This document shows, one piece after another, positions 8,115 through 16,316 of a stretch of 27,368 bases of DNA (position 1 is its first letter; each line of letters opens with the position of its first letter). The position numbers and the translations under genes are program-made. Source of the stretch: DATLHO01 sp035539855 (GTDB taxonomy: Bacteria; Bacteroidota; Ignavibacteria; OLB7); assembly GCA_035539855.1 (NCBI GenBank), contig DATLHO010000295.1:1-27368 (forward strand). Direction: 5' to 3'. The notes under the pieces were generated by a model. The model ran no database searches, was not told the DNA's origin, and saw only the letters and a program-made list of their open reading frames with translations.

Positions 8115-8179
8115 TTTTGTTGGTTCGTCGCGCGACGGCTCGCTCAGGCGGGCCATCGTACGCGCGTCTCGTTCCCTGC

Positions 8180-10111
8180 TCAGTCCTCGTGCGGAGCGCA
8201 GAGCAGGCCGTTGTTGTACGCATCGAGCCGGATGTGCAGCGGCTCGCCGACGCTCCAGTCGCACGCGCTGTTCGAGCCGGTTCCGACCGGGTACGTCGTC
8301 AGCCACGCGTCGGCATCGACGACCGTCGTGCCGATGCAGCTCGCGTCACACCCCTTTGCGAGGTTGAGCTTCGTGGCAATCAACTGCGAGGCGAGCGCGA
8401 CAGTGCGATCGCCGAGCGTCGGCGTGTTGAGGATCGCGAGCGCCTGCTGCTTGGTGTAGGTGATCGCGCCGAGCGTGATCGACTCCAGCGGCCAGCGCGA
8501 GCCGTGATTCGACCAGTAGCCGCGAGTACGCGTGCCCACCGTCGACGAGGCGCGGTAGCCGAACGTGAGCAGGTTCGTCGTCGGCGAGCTCACCGTGAAC
8601 GCGGCGCTGTTGGGCGTCGTCAGCCCGTCGGCGTCGGCGGTCGCGACGACCTCCTTCGGCAGCGTGCGCGTGTCGACCGAGATCGAATACGTGCCGGCGG
8701 CAACGCTATCGAAGCGGTAAGCGCCCTCGGAATTCGTTCGCGCCGAGGCGATCGACCTTTTCGAGCCGTTGGTCTCGTGCCGGATCAACTGCACCGCGAC
8801 ACTTGCAATTCCCGGCTCGCCGGCGCCCTGCGCGCCGCTGACGTCCGAGTCGAAATAGACGACGCCGCCGGCAATTGCCGTCGTGCCCGCCGACTGCACT
8901 GCGCGGAACGGAACGACGGGATTTCCCGCGATATCCACACCGACCACTTCGATGCTCGATGCGCCCGAGAGCTCGTTGAAGAAGCGCCACGAGTTGACGT
9001 TCCCCATGTCCATGCCCGAAACGCGCACCTCGTAGATACCCGCGACGACGCTGTCGGCGTGGTGATCCATAATGGTGGAATCGAACGGCGCGGTGGCGAT
9101 GCGGAACTGCTCCCACTCGAGATTTCCCGAGGGATTGCGATTGGCGTACACATTGCCGACCGGATCGATCACGTGATAGCGAACAGCCGGGCTGCGGCGG
9201 TAGAATTCGTTCTGGTTGTCGTCGGCGGGATCACCGCTCATGCGGATCTCCGAGCCCGGGCGCGCGGTGTCGCGAATCGCCCACGCCGACGTCGCATTTC
9301 CCTCGGCGACCGCCGTCGGCGTCGCCCAGGTCGGCGGAAGATCGTTCGGCGTATCGGGGTCGTCGGAATCCATCCGATATCCGTCGTATGAGCCATGGTC
9401 CATGTCGCCATCCCACACGACGAGCTGCGAGCTCGCCTCGGGAACGTCGACGAACAGCTTCCAGGAGCCGTCGTAGGTCGAAACGCTGCGATCGGGATAC
9501 AGCGGATAAATCACCGCCGCGTCGGCGAGCTTCGTCAGCGGACCATAAATGGAGAATGACTGGTGCGACTTGATCGTGATCGTGCCGTTGGTGCGCACCT
9601 TGAACGAGCTCGTGCTCTTGATCGTCGAGTCGGTGCTGCGGATGCGCAGGAAATACACGTAGTTACCGTTGAGCGCTTTCGCCGAGGGCACGTTCGCCTG
9701 GCGGATCGTGTGCCATGCGTTGTCGGCCATCGTCGTTCCGAGCCAGCGCCCGACCTCGACCGCGCGCTCGCCGGTGCCGAGCGGATCGGCAAACAGCACG
9801 TACTCCAGCGGCGCGGCGCTGAAATCCCACATGCCGCCGGAATTGCCGTCGAAAATACCGAGCTCGAGATACGAGGAATCAGTCGGCATGCCGATTCCCA
9901 TGACGATCTCGTCGCCCGCAAATGCGTTGTAATCAGTCCCCGACAGCGCAAGGAAACGCCCGTCGGTGGCATCGCACGTGGGGAAGCACGTGTACGAAAT
10001 CTGCGCCGAGGCGCTCGAAACGGTGAGTGCGAAAAGCGTGGCGGAAAGTGCTGCCGACGCCAGAATGGAATTCAGGCGTGTGGACACCGGCAGGCGAAAA
10101 CATCGGGCCAT
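8180..10111 (-). CDS. Secreted GYW-domain paralogue P2
   Basis: A 643-aa exported protein. ATG 10111 follows GGAGGAAACA, and a signal peptide (about 12-37, SSASAQ) comes next. Visible parts: TCFPTCDATDGRF (41-53, Cys42 and Cys46), LGIFDGNSGGMWDF (~84-97), SSFKVRTNGTITIKS (168-182), YDGSW, WDGDMDHGSYDG (233-244), the acidic DSDDPDTPND (248-257), DPADDNQNEFYRRSPAVRY (294-312), NPSGNLEWEQF (326-336), GIYEVRVSGMDMGNVNSWRFFNE (358-380). Residues ~410-520 look like an SdrD/CNA-B-type beta domain (VYFDSDVSGAQGAGEPGI, then GAYRFDSVAAGTYSISVD). The C-terminal domain is ~528-643 (TRGYWSNHGSRWPLESITLG, SQLIATKLNLAKG, LDAYNNGLLCAPHED). No T9SS tail, membrane anchor or catalytic motif is recognised. It closely resembles P3, probably by tandem duplication. 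Confidence 0.9.
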   Translation of the reverse strand: MARCFRLPVSTRLNSILASAALSATLFALTVSSASAQISYTCFPTCDATDGRFLALSGTDYNAFAGDEIVMGIGMPTDSSYLELGIFDGNSGGMWDFSAAPLEYVLFADPLGTGERAVEVGRWLGTTMADNAWHTIRQANVPSAKALNGNYVYFLRIRSTDSTIKSTSSFKVRTNGTITIKSHQSFSIYGPLTKLADAAVIYPLYPDRSVSTYDGSWKLFVDVPEASSQLVVWDGDMDHGSYDGYRMDSDDPDTPNDLPPTWATPTAVAEGNATSAWAIRDTARPGSEIRMSGDPADDNQNEFYRRSPAVRYHVIDPVGNVYANRNPSGNLEWEQFRIATAPFDSTIMDHHADSVVAGIYEVRVSGMDMGNVNSWRFFNELSGASSIEVVGVDIAGNPVVPFRAVQSAGTTAIAGGVVYFDSDVSGAQGAGEPGIASVAVQLIRHETNGSKRSIASARTNSEGAYRFDSVAAGTYSISVDTRTLPKEVVATADADGLTTPNSAAFTVSSPTTNLLTFGYRASSTVGTRTRGYWSNHGSRWPLESITLGAITYTKQQALAILNTPTLGDRTVALASQLIATKLNLAKGCDASCIGTTVVDADAWLTTYPVGTGSNSACDWSVGEPLHIRLDAYNNGLLCAPHED

Positions 10112-10438
10112 TGTTTCCTCCGTGCAGCTCCGGATACAGGCGGTCCGGTAGCGGCGAGATGGGCTAATAGATTCCACAGACGTCGGACCGGGGTTGGACG
10201 AACCCGGCTCCGTCGCTGCGATGAGCGTACACTAGGGGGTTTGGAGTTGGGGAGAATCGGGACTGCTAAGGGGAGTCCCAACAGGATGTCTCAACAGGCC
10301 TGAGACAAGAAGTAGGAGTCGTCACCGTGACGTTTGGTCACACCCGGTCGTAGAAATTCCTGGCCGTCAACGCGAGAGGCCCCGGTGTGACCGGGGCCTC
10401 TCTTTGAATCGAATCGCGTGTACTTCGTTCGAACCCGA
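10112..10438 (-). other. 327-bp intergenic stretch between P3 and P2
   Basis: No gene. It holds the P3 terminator (10374-10402) and several small inverted repeats: GTGAC/GTCAC (10326-10340), GTCTCA/TGAGAC (10288-10306) and GGGACT/AGTCCC (10259-10279). The P2 ribosome site GGAGG is at the left end. I could not place a good promoter, so P2 may be partly read from P3. Confidence 0.5.
10374..10402 (-). terminator. Hairpin downstream of paralogue P3
   Basis: 12-bp arms GAGAGGCCCCGG (10374-10385) and CCGGGGCCTCTC (10391-10402) with a 5-nt loop, 36 bp after the P3 stop. The minus-strand tail (GCGTTGACGG) has few Us, so termination may be partial. Confidence 0.65.
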
Positions 10439-12364
10439 TCAGTCCATGTGACCGACGCAGAGACGACCGTTGTTGTAGTCATCGAGCTGCTTGTGCACCG
10501 GACCGCCGGCGGTCCAGTCGCAGCCGTTGCGGCGACCTGTTCCGACGGGATACCGTACCAGCCACGCATCGGCGGCAACGACGTCCGCGGCGATGCAGGT
10601 GCTGAGCGTTCCGTTGGCGAGGTTGAGCTTCGTCGCGATCAGCTGCGCAACCATCGAGTAGGTCTTGTCGCCGGTCGTCGGCTGCTTCAGCAGGAAGATC
10701 GCCTCGTCCTTCGTGTACGTCGTGTTGCCGAGGATCAGCGACTGCACCGGCCAGTCTTCCGGGTGGTTGACCCAGTAGCCGCGCGTCAGCGTGCCGACCG
10801 AGCTGAGACGCTTGTAGCCGAACGGAAGCACGACGTTGGGGGTCGTCGCGCTCACCGAGAAGCTCGCCGCGTACGGCGTGGTCGTGCCGTCGGCATCGGT
10901 CGTCGCGGCGACGTCGTTTTCGAGCGTCCCCATGTCGACCGTCACCTTGTAGCTGCCCGCACCGAGGCCGGCGAACGTGTACAGTCCCTCGGCGTCGGTG
11001 AACGTCTCGCTGACGCTCTTGACGGTGCCGTCGGGATAGTACGTCGTCAGCTTGACCGAGACGCTCGGGATTCCCGGCTCGGCCGGACCCTGCATCTGAT
11101 CGTTGTCCGAGTCATAATACACCACGCCCATCGCGCTGCCGGCGACCGTCTCGACCGCGCGCAGCGGCATCACCGGCTTTCCGCCGGCGTCGACGCCGAT
11201 CACTTCGATGCTTGCGACGCCCTGGGCTTCGTTGAAGAAGCGCCACGAATTGACGTTCCCCATATCCATTCCCGAGACGCGCACCTGATAGATGCCGACC
11301 GGCACGCTATCGACGTGATAATCCATGCGCGTCGCGTCGAACGGCGCGGTGTCGATGCGGAACTGCTCCCACTCGAGGTTGCCCGAGGGATTCGAGTTCA
11401 CGAACGCACGCCCCATCGGGTCGTACAGCTCGTAGGTGATCGGGGTGCCGCGACGATAGAAGATGTTCTGGTTGTTGTCGGCGGGATCACCACTCATCTT
11501 GATGTCCGAGCCCGGACGGGCGGTATCGCGAATTGCCCACGACGATGTCGCGGCGCCTTCGGCAACCGCCGAGCGGGTCGCCCACGTCGGCTTGTCGTTC
11601 GGCGTGTCGCCGTCGTCGGTATCCATCATCGAGCCGTCGTACGAGCCGCAGTCCATGTCGCCATCCCAGATCATAAGATGCGAGCTTGCATCCGGAACGT
11701 CGACGTACAGACGCCACGTACCGTCGTAGGTCGTGCGCGACAGATCCGGATAGAGCGGGAAGATCACCTGTGCGTCGGCCGTCTTCGTCAGCGGCGCGTA
11801 GATCGCGAACGCCTGGTGCGACTTGATCGTGATCGTCCCGGTCGTACGCACCTTGAACGAGCTCGTGCTCTTGATCGCTGTATCGGTGCTGCGGATGCGC
11901 AGAAAATAAACGTAGTTGCCGTTGCGCGCGCGGGCGGCAGGGGTGTTGTCCACCCGGACGGTATGCCAGGCATTGTCCGGCATCGTGCTGCCGATCCACT
12001 GCCCGACCTGAACCGCTCCGGTTCCGTTGCCGGCGGAGTCTGCGAAGAGCGTGTACTCGAGCGCCGCTGCGCTGAAGTCCCACATGCCTCCGGACTCGCC
12101 GTCGAAAATTCCGATCTCCACCTGGGTTGCGTTCCCCGGTGCGCCGATTCCCATCACGATCTCGTCGCCCGCGAAGGCGTTGTAATCGGTTCCCGAGAGC
12201 GCCATGAAGCGTCCGTCGGTCGAGTCACACGTGGGGAAACAGGTGTACGATTGCTGCGCCGAAGCGCTCGTGGCACAGTATGCCAGAAGCGTGGCTGTGA
12301 GTGCCGTGGACGCCAGTCTGGCGACTGTGCGTGTGGACCCCGGCAGGCGAAAACATAGGGCCAT
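10439..12364 (-). CDS. Secreted GYW-domain paralogue P3
   Basis: A 641-aa protein collinear with P2 along its whole length. ATG 12364 follows GGAGGAAAACA; the first residues (MALCFRLPGSTR) nearly match P2 (MARCFRLPVSTR), which supports both starts. Signal peptide ~12-37 (TSASAQ). It shares TCFPTCDSTDGRF, IGIFDGESGGMWDFSAA, WDGDMDCGSYDGS (with an extra Cys), DTDDGDTPND, NIFYRRGTPITY (where others have YRRSPAV) and GIYQVRVSGMDMGNVNSWRFFNE. A CNA-B/SdrD-like domain lies at ~410-520 (VVYYDSDNDQMQGPAEPGI, then GLYTFAGLGAGSYKVTVD). The C-terminal domain includes TRGYWVNHPEDWPVQSLILG, VAQLIATKLNLANG and LDDYNNGRLCVGHMD. Stretches of near-identical DNA with P2 point to recent duplication. Function unknown. 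Confidence 0.9.
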   Translation of the reverse strand: MALCFRLPGSTRTVARLASTALTATLLAYCATSASAQQSYTCFPTCDSTDGRFMALSGTDYNAFAGDEIVMGIGAPGNATQVEIGIFDGESGGMWDFSAAALEYTLFADSAGNGTGAVQVGQWIGSTMPDNAWHTVRVDNTPAARARNGNYVYFLRIRSTDTAIKSTSSFKVRTTGTITIKSHQAFAIYAPLTKTADAQVIFPLYPDLSRTTYDGTWRLYVDVPDASSHLMIWDGDMDCGSYDGSMMDTDDGDTPNDKPTWATRSAVAEGAATSSWAIRDTARPGSDIKMSGDPADNNQNIFYRRGTPITYELYDPMGRAFVNSNPSGNLEWEQFRIDTAPFDATRMDYHVDSVPVGIYQVRVSGMDMGNVNSWRFFNEAQGVASIEVIGVDAGGKPVMPLRAVETVAGSAMGVVYYDSDNDQMQGPAEPGIPSVSVKLTTYYPDGTVKSVSETFTDAEGLYTFAGLGAGSYKVTVDMGTLENDVAATTDADGTTTPYAASFSVSATTPNVVLPFGYKRLSSVGTLTRGYWVNHPEDWPVQSLILGNTTYTKDEAIFLLKQPTTGDKTYSMVAQLIATKLNLANGTLSTCIAADVVAADAWLVRYPVGTGRRNGCDWTAGGPVHKQLDDYNNGRLCVGHMD

Positions 12365-12681
12365 TGTTTTCCTCCTTGCTGCGCGCGGATACTGGACATC
12401 TCACGGCAGCGCTAGGCACTGAACGTTGTCGCAGTGGATCATGTCGACGTCGGCGGACAAGCCTCCGTCATCCCTGCGGTTTCCTGGTCATCAAGACAAA
12501 ATGGGAGGGAACCAACCAAGCTCCGTGAACCTGCCTCATCAATGGTGCGACGAACGACGGGGGTGATTCTCCGCAGGGGCGAATCACCACTGATGACGCA
12601 ACTCCGAGGGGGGCGGTCGCCGCGCACACTCGACAGGCTCCGGCATTTGCCGGAGCCTGTCGACGCGCACGTCGAAGCGGA
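12365..12681 (-). other. 317-bp intergenic stretch between P4 and P3, with a hairpin at 12562-12588
   Basis: No gene is seen. It contains the P4 hairpin (12631-12662) and a second perfect inverted repeat, GGTGATTC (12562-12569) with GAATCACC (12581-12588), 200 nt ahead of the P3 start. The P3 ribosome site GGAGG ends the region. No confident promoter was found. Confidence 0.5.
12631..12662 (-). terminator. Hairpin downstream of paralogue P4
   Basis: 15-bp perfect arms CGACAGGCTCCGGCA (12631-12645) and TGCCGGAGCCTGTCG (12648-12662) with a minimal loop, 19 bp after the P4 stop. No U-tract follows on the minus strand (AGTGTGCG); it may act with Rho or as an RNA-stabilising end. Confidence 0.6.
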
Positions 12682-14622
12682 TCAGTCCATGTGGCCTTCG
12701 CAGAGTCGGCCGTTGTTGTAATCGTCGAGCAGCTCATGATAGATCATGCCGGTCGACCAGACGTCATCCGGAGTGCGGCCCTGATCCATGGGATGATCCT
12801 TGAGCCACACCTTGGCCGACTCGAGCGCACTGGCGATGCAGCTCATGTCGGTCCCGTTGTACTGGTTGAGGATCGTCGCGATCATCTGGGCCGCCATCGA
12901 GTAGCTCTTGTCGCCGCGCGTCGCGCGCTTGAGAACGAGCATCGCCGCGTCCTGGGTCATGATGTTCGAGAAGCCGACCGGTCCGATGTCGAAGCTCGTC
13001 ACCGGCCAGTTTTCCGGGTGGTTGACCCAGTATCCGCGCGTCAGCGTACCGACGTCGAAGCCGCGCTGGTAGCCGAAGCTGGCGACGACGTTCGGCGTGT
13101 TGGCGCTGATGGTGACATCGGCCTGGTTCGCCGAGGTCGTGCCGTCGGCATCGTACGTGGCGATCACGTCGCTCTGCAGCGAGCCGCTCTCGACGAGCAC
13201 GCGATAGCTGCCGGCCGGGAGGTTCGAGAACGTGAAATTGCCGTCGCGATTGGTCGAGACGACCTGCTCCTCGTCCCACGTTCCGTCGAGGTTTTCGCTG
13301 AACAGGTGCACCAGCACCGTCGGCAGACCCGGCTCGCCTTCGTCCTGCGCCATGCTCGCGTCCGTGTCGTAGTAGACCGAGCCGCTGATCGAGCCGCTGA
13401 CGGTCGAGACCGCACGGATCGGAGCCACCGGCAGGCCTTCCTCGCTAACGCCGATAACCTCAACGTTCGACGTGCCGGGGGCGGCGACAACGTTGTTGAA
13501 GAAGCGCCACGAGTTGACGTTGAGCATGTCCATGCCCTCGACGCGCACCTGGTAGATGCCCGCCGGAATCGCCGTCGTCGCCGCGTCCATCACCGCCGGG
13601 TTCATCGTCACGCCGGCCATGATCTTGAACTGCTCCCACTCACGACTGCCGGAGGGATTGCTGTTGACGTGCGTCTCGGAGCCGTCGGGGAAGATCACTT
13701 CGTAGCGGACCGCGGGGGAGCGACGGTTCAGGGGGGACTTGTTGTCGTCATAGGGCGAAGCGCCCGCGGCGCCTTCGGCGACGACGTTCGTGTCGCCGGC
13801 GTCGACAAACATGGGCTTGCCATTGGGGGTATCCTCGTCGTCGGTGTCGGCCGGCAGAGGGAACGTCGCGCCGGGGGTGAGCGCGTCGGTGCCGTGGTCC
13901 ATGTCTCCGTCCCAGATCGTCAGCTCGCTGCTCGGCGAGGTCACGTCGAGGTAGATGTTCCAGATACCGTTGTACCTCGGGTTGTCGTAGCGCGTCGGGG
14001 AAGTCGAGCCTTGGTCGTAGTTCGGATAGATCGTACGCGCGTCCGAGAGGGTATAGATGGGCGCGTGGATACTGAACGACTGGTACGAGCGGACCGTGAT
14101 CGTGCCATTGGTGCGCAGCTTGAACGAGCTGGTCGAGCCGACCGCGTTCGTCGGCATCGTGATCTGCAGGTAATAGACGTGATTGCCGTTGGCGGCCGTG
14201 GCACGATCGTCGATCGAGCGCGTGATCGTGTACCACGCGTTGTCGGTCATGATGTTGCCACCAAACGTCTCGAGCTCGATCGCGCCGGTGCCGTCACCCA
14301 TCGGGTCGGCGTACAGGACGTAGCTGAGCGGCGAGTTTCCCTTGTCCCAGTTGCCACCGCTCTCGCCATCGAAGATGCCGATCTCGAGCGTGGACGCGTT
14401 CGGGGGAAGACCGATGCCGATCGTGATCGTGTTGCCCGCAAAGGCGTCGAGGCCCGTGCCGGCAAGCGATAGGAAGCGACCGTCGGTCGTCGAACACGTT
14501 GGGAAGCACGTGTAGGTGGTTTGCGCGGTGACAGCGGGCGCCGTCAAGGCCGTCGCGGTAAGGAGTGCTGCCGTCATCGCAGACGCTGTCAAGCGGCGAG
14601 GAAGGCGGAAACGCTGGACCAT
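12682..14622 (-). CDS. Secreted GYW-domain paralogue P4
   Basis: A 646-aa exported protein. Two ATGs are adjacent (14625 and 14622); the second has better spacing from GGAGGAG and gives MVQRFRLPRR, matching the starts of P2 and P3. Signal peptide ~11-34 (AVTAQ). Shared blocks: TCFPTCSTTDGRF (38-50), IGIFDGESGGNWDKG (81-95), WDGDMDHGTD (237-246), acidic DTDDEDTPNG (259-268), NRRSPAVRYEVI (299-310), NPSGSREWEQF (322-332), GIYQVRVEGMDMLNVNSWRFFN (355-376). The SdrD/CNA-B-like domain is ~408-520 and the C-terminal domain ~526-646 (TRGYWVNHPENWP, AAQMIATILNQYNG, LLDDYNNGRLCEGHMD). It is more diverged than the P2/P3 pair. The lasso operon lies directly upstream on the same strand. Confidence 0.9.
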   Translation of the reverse strand: MVQRFRLPRRLTASAMTAALLTATALTAPAVTAQTTYTCFPTCSTTDGRFLSLAGTGLDAFAGNTITIGIGLPPNASTLEIGIFDGESGGNWDKGNSPLSYVLYADPMGDGTGAIELETFGGNIMTDNAWYTITRSIDDRATAANGNHVYYLQITMPTNAVGSTSSFKLRTNGTITVRSYQSFSIHAPIYTLSDARTIYPNYDQGSTSPTRYDNPRYNGIWNIYLDVTSPSSELTIWDGDMDHGTDALTPGATFPLPADTDDEDTPNGKPMFVDAGDTNVVAEGAAGASPYDDNKSPLNRRSPAVRYEVIFPDGSETHVNSNPSGSREWEQFKIMAGVTMNPAVMDAATTAIPAGIYQVRVEGMDMLNVNSWRFFNNVVAAPGTSNVEVIGVSEEGLPVAPIRAVSTVSGSISGSVYYDTDASMAQDEGEPGLPTVLVHLFSENLDGTWDEEQVVSTNRDGNFTFSNLPAGSYRVLVESGSLQSDVIATYDADGTTSANQADVTISANTPNVVASFGYQRGFDVGTLTRGYWVNHPENWPVTSFDIGPVGFSNIMTQDAAMLVLKRATRGDKSYSMAAQMIATILNQYNGTDMSCIASALESAKVWLKDHPMDQGRTPDDVWSTGMIYHELLDDYNNGRLCEGHMD

Positions 14623-15065
14623 CATTTCTCCTCCAGAGAAGTTGTTGCCCCGATGCAGTGCTGGACTGACTGCACGGAAGTGAGTGCCCCATCGTGAACG
14701 GCGGTGGACGCCACCGTTCGTCAGGTCATGGTTGGAGGCCATGAGCTGAATGTGCCCGGACAATTCGGGGGAGAATTCCGGAATCGCATGGAACAGCGGG
14801 TGCCTCCGCCGCTCCACGACCTACGTGTCGGTGGAACGGACGACTGCGCGGATGTTCCGTCACGACCCTCGCGAATGCCTATCGTGAGCGCGTGCCGGTG
14901 CAGTTCGCGAAATCGCGAAATACGTCATTCCGCCAGCGGGGTGCGTCTGGAGAAATCCGTTCCTAGGTTGGAAAGAAATCAGGCTGGATGTGTTGCCGGA
15001 GTTGGACCCTCAAATCAACTGATTAATGTTGGCTCCGGCAGTGGGCCTAATCAGCGATGTCGAAT
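14623..15065 (-). other. 443-bp intergenic stretch between the lasso kinase and P4
   Basis: No gene is supported. It holds the P4 ribosome site, an imperfect inverted repeat (GGTGG/CCACC inside GAAC/GTTC near 14695-14720) and a tandem TTTCGCGA pair near 14905-14920. No strong terminator follows the kinase gene, so read-through from the lasso operon into P4 is possible. Confidence 0.45.
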
Positions 15066-16052
15066 CTAGGGCGATCGTCGGGTTATTCCAAACGTTTTTT
15101 GCGAGTCGCGGACCCCGTCGTCGAGAAGCTCGACGAGGATGGCGGCGTCGATCGGCCCTCCCTGCTTCGTGTCGAGCGACGCTCGGGCGATCACGACCGA
15201 GCCCGCAAGGCGCGCGCACTGGGCCATATGCTCGGCCTGGCGACCGAGCGCGCGCATGATGCGCGGCGCGTACGAATGGCGCAAGAGTTCGACGAGCGCC
15301 GCCTGTCGGTCCAGGCTCACGACCATCGCGGTCGCGCGCCCTTCGGGCCGCTCGAGTGCATTGTGCTCGGACGGATCGAGCACATCGCTGGCGTCGCGCT
15401 TGAGGATCACGATCGACTCGATCGGCAGCGACTCCGACGCCAGGTCGCCTGGTTCGATCGGAACGATCCGCTTGTCGTGATCGCGATGCACTCTCTCCTT
15501 TGATCCGATCTCGATGCCGAGCGAGGCCGCGGCGTCGGGCCACAGGCGCAGTTGCGGATAGGCCGGCAGCACCCTCGGCTCGTCGCCGTCGAGATCGATC
15601 ACGACGAGATCGTCGGCGACGAGATGCCACCCGCGCGCGATGTGCGCCGCGGCGGTCGTCGACTTGCCGGAGCCAGAGGCGCCGGCAACGACCCGGGCGC
15701 GGCCGCCGTGGGCGACCGAGCTGGCGTGTAGCACGAAGCGGCCCCTCCACTGAAGCAGGGCACCGAGCGCGCGGCCAAGAATGACGAGTCGTAGGAGCGT
15801 GGGTGTGATTCCCGGGGAGGGGTCGACGGTCAGCTCGCGGGCCGCCGTGAGAAGGAATCCCCCGTGGGGGGTATGGAAGGCGTAGCGGTCGTCGGATAGC
15901 CGGATGTAATCGTCGTTGTCACCGTCCGGCATCGGCGGCTTCGACACGCTGCCGAGCCGGATCACGATATCGGCCGGCGCCCGGGTCTCAGGTAGCTCGG
16001 GAAGAGGGATCTCCGAGTCGATCGAGAGCCCGAACGCTGCGTACGACGGCAT
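15066..16052 (-). CDS. Lasso peptide kinase (HPr kinase/phosphorylase-like)
   Basis: A 328-aa protein of the HPr-kinase-like fold. The P-loop is GASGSGKST at 124-132, preceded by the family's FVLHASSVA (107-114); LVADDLVVIDLDG (145-156) carries the paired Asp (147-148) expected for this kinase type. In paeninodin-type clusters such enzymes phosphorylate the C-terminal Ser of the lasso precursor. The precursor here has Ser51 close to its C-terminus (QSGGAG), a possible target, though not the last residue. ATG 16052 lies only 2 bp after the precursor stop codon, so the two genes are cotranscribed. It is the last gene of the operon. Kinase fold is well supported; the substrate is inferred from context. 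Confidence 0.85.
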   Translation of the reverse strand: MPSYAAFGLSIDSEIPLPELPETRAPADIVIRLGSVSKPPMPDGDNDDYIRLSDDRYAFHTPHGGFLLTAARELTVDPSPGITPTLLRLVILGRALGALLQWRGRFVLHASSVAHGGRARVVAGASGSGKSTTAAAHIARGWHLVADDLVVIDLDGDEPRVLPAYPQLRLWPDAAASLGIEIGSKERVHRDHDKRIVPIEPGDLASESLPIESIVILKRDASDVLDPSEHNALERPEGRATAMVVSLDRQAALVELLRHSYAPRIMRALGRQAEHMAQCARLAGSVVIARASLDTKQGGPIDAAILVELLDDGVRDSQKTFGITRRSP

Positions 16053-16054
16053 CC

Positions 16055-16222
16055 CTAGCCGGCGCCGCCCGACTGCAGGTCGACGTCACCGGCACCGGAG
16101 TTCTTTCCGATGTCGCGCGTGATCTCGGCCAGCGTCCCGTGCTCGATGAGCCGGGGAGTCTCGTACGGCGCGCGCGCGTGCCCGGCGCGGTCCGCATTCC
16201 TCGATGTTTCGTTCGAATCCAT
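16055..16222 (-). CDS. Lasso-type RiPP precursor peptide
   Basis: A 55-aa ORF between the cyclase and kinase genes. An in-frame TGA lies 2 codons before ATG 16222, which fixes the earliest ATG start. Residues 20-35 carry the exact leader motif read by lasso RRE (PqqD-like) proteins: Tyr20-x2-Pro23-x-Leu25-x3-Gly29-x5-Thr35. The remaining 20 residues are RDIGKNSGAGDVDLQSGGAG. With cleavage at the usual place (two residues after Thr) the core would start with Asp37 and have no Asp/Glu at ring positions 7-9. Starting at Gly39 puts Asp46 at position 8, which would allow an 8-residue ring but moves Thr to -4. The core is therefore unassigned. No clear Shine-Dalgarno site; promoter-like sequence lies just upstream. 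Confidence 0.85.
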   Translation of the reverse strand: MDSNETSRNADRAGHARAPYETPRLIEHGTLAEITRDIGKNSGAGDVDLQSGGAG

Positions 16223-16234
16223 GAATCATGCCCG

Positions 16235-16270
16235 GTTATATGTGAACCACCAACGCACGGCCCAACGCAC
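16235..16270 (-). promoter_or_regulatory. Possible internal promoter of the precursor gene with direct repeats
   Basis: On the minus strand TTGGGC (16260-16265), a long 19-bp spacer and TATAAC (16235-16240) precede the precursor ATG by 12 bases. Two direct copies of GTGCGTTGG (plus-strand CCAACGCAC at 16250-16258 and 16262-16270), 12 bp apart centre to centre, overlap the -35 and the spacer. This would let the precursor be made in excess over its enzymes. Confidence 0.4.
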
Positions 16271-16316
16271 GTCGATGGAGGGGGAGGACGAAAATGCAAC
16301 AGCCGGGGCGCTTTTC

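Larger units (their letters stand above)
7373..8179 (-). other. 807-bp non-coding stretch: P1 leader and promoter, P2 terminator
   Basis: No convincing gene on either strand; the short ORFs here are Arg/Ser-rich and lack ribosome sites. Read leftwards it holds the P2 terminator (8081-8114), the P1 promoter (7816-7845), a foldable RNA segment (7735-7809), a hairpin (7473-7498) and the P1 ribosome site. The implied P1 leader is about 430 nt. Confidence 0.6.

Noticed and set aside
10418..12358. Very long plus-strand ORF (646 codons) opposite P3, and similar ones opposite P4, P5, P6 and 2761-4329
   Set aside because: They mirror real minus-strand genes in GC-rich DNA, have Arg/Asp/His-rich composition without signal peptides or motifs, and lack ribosome sites.
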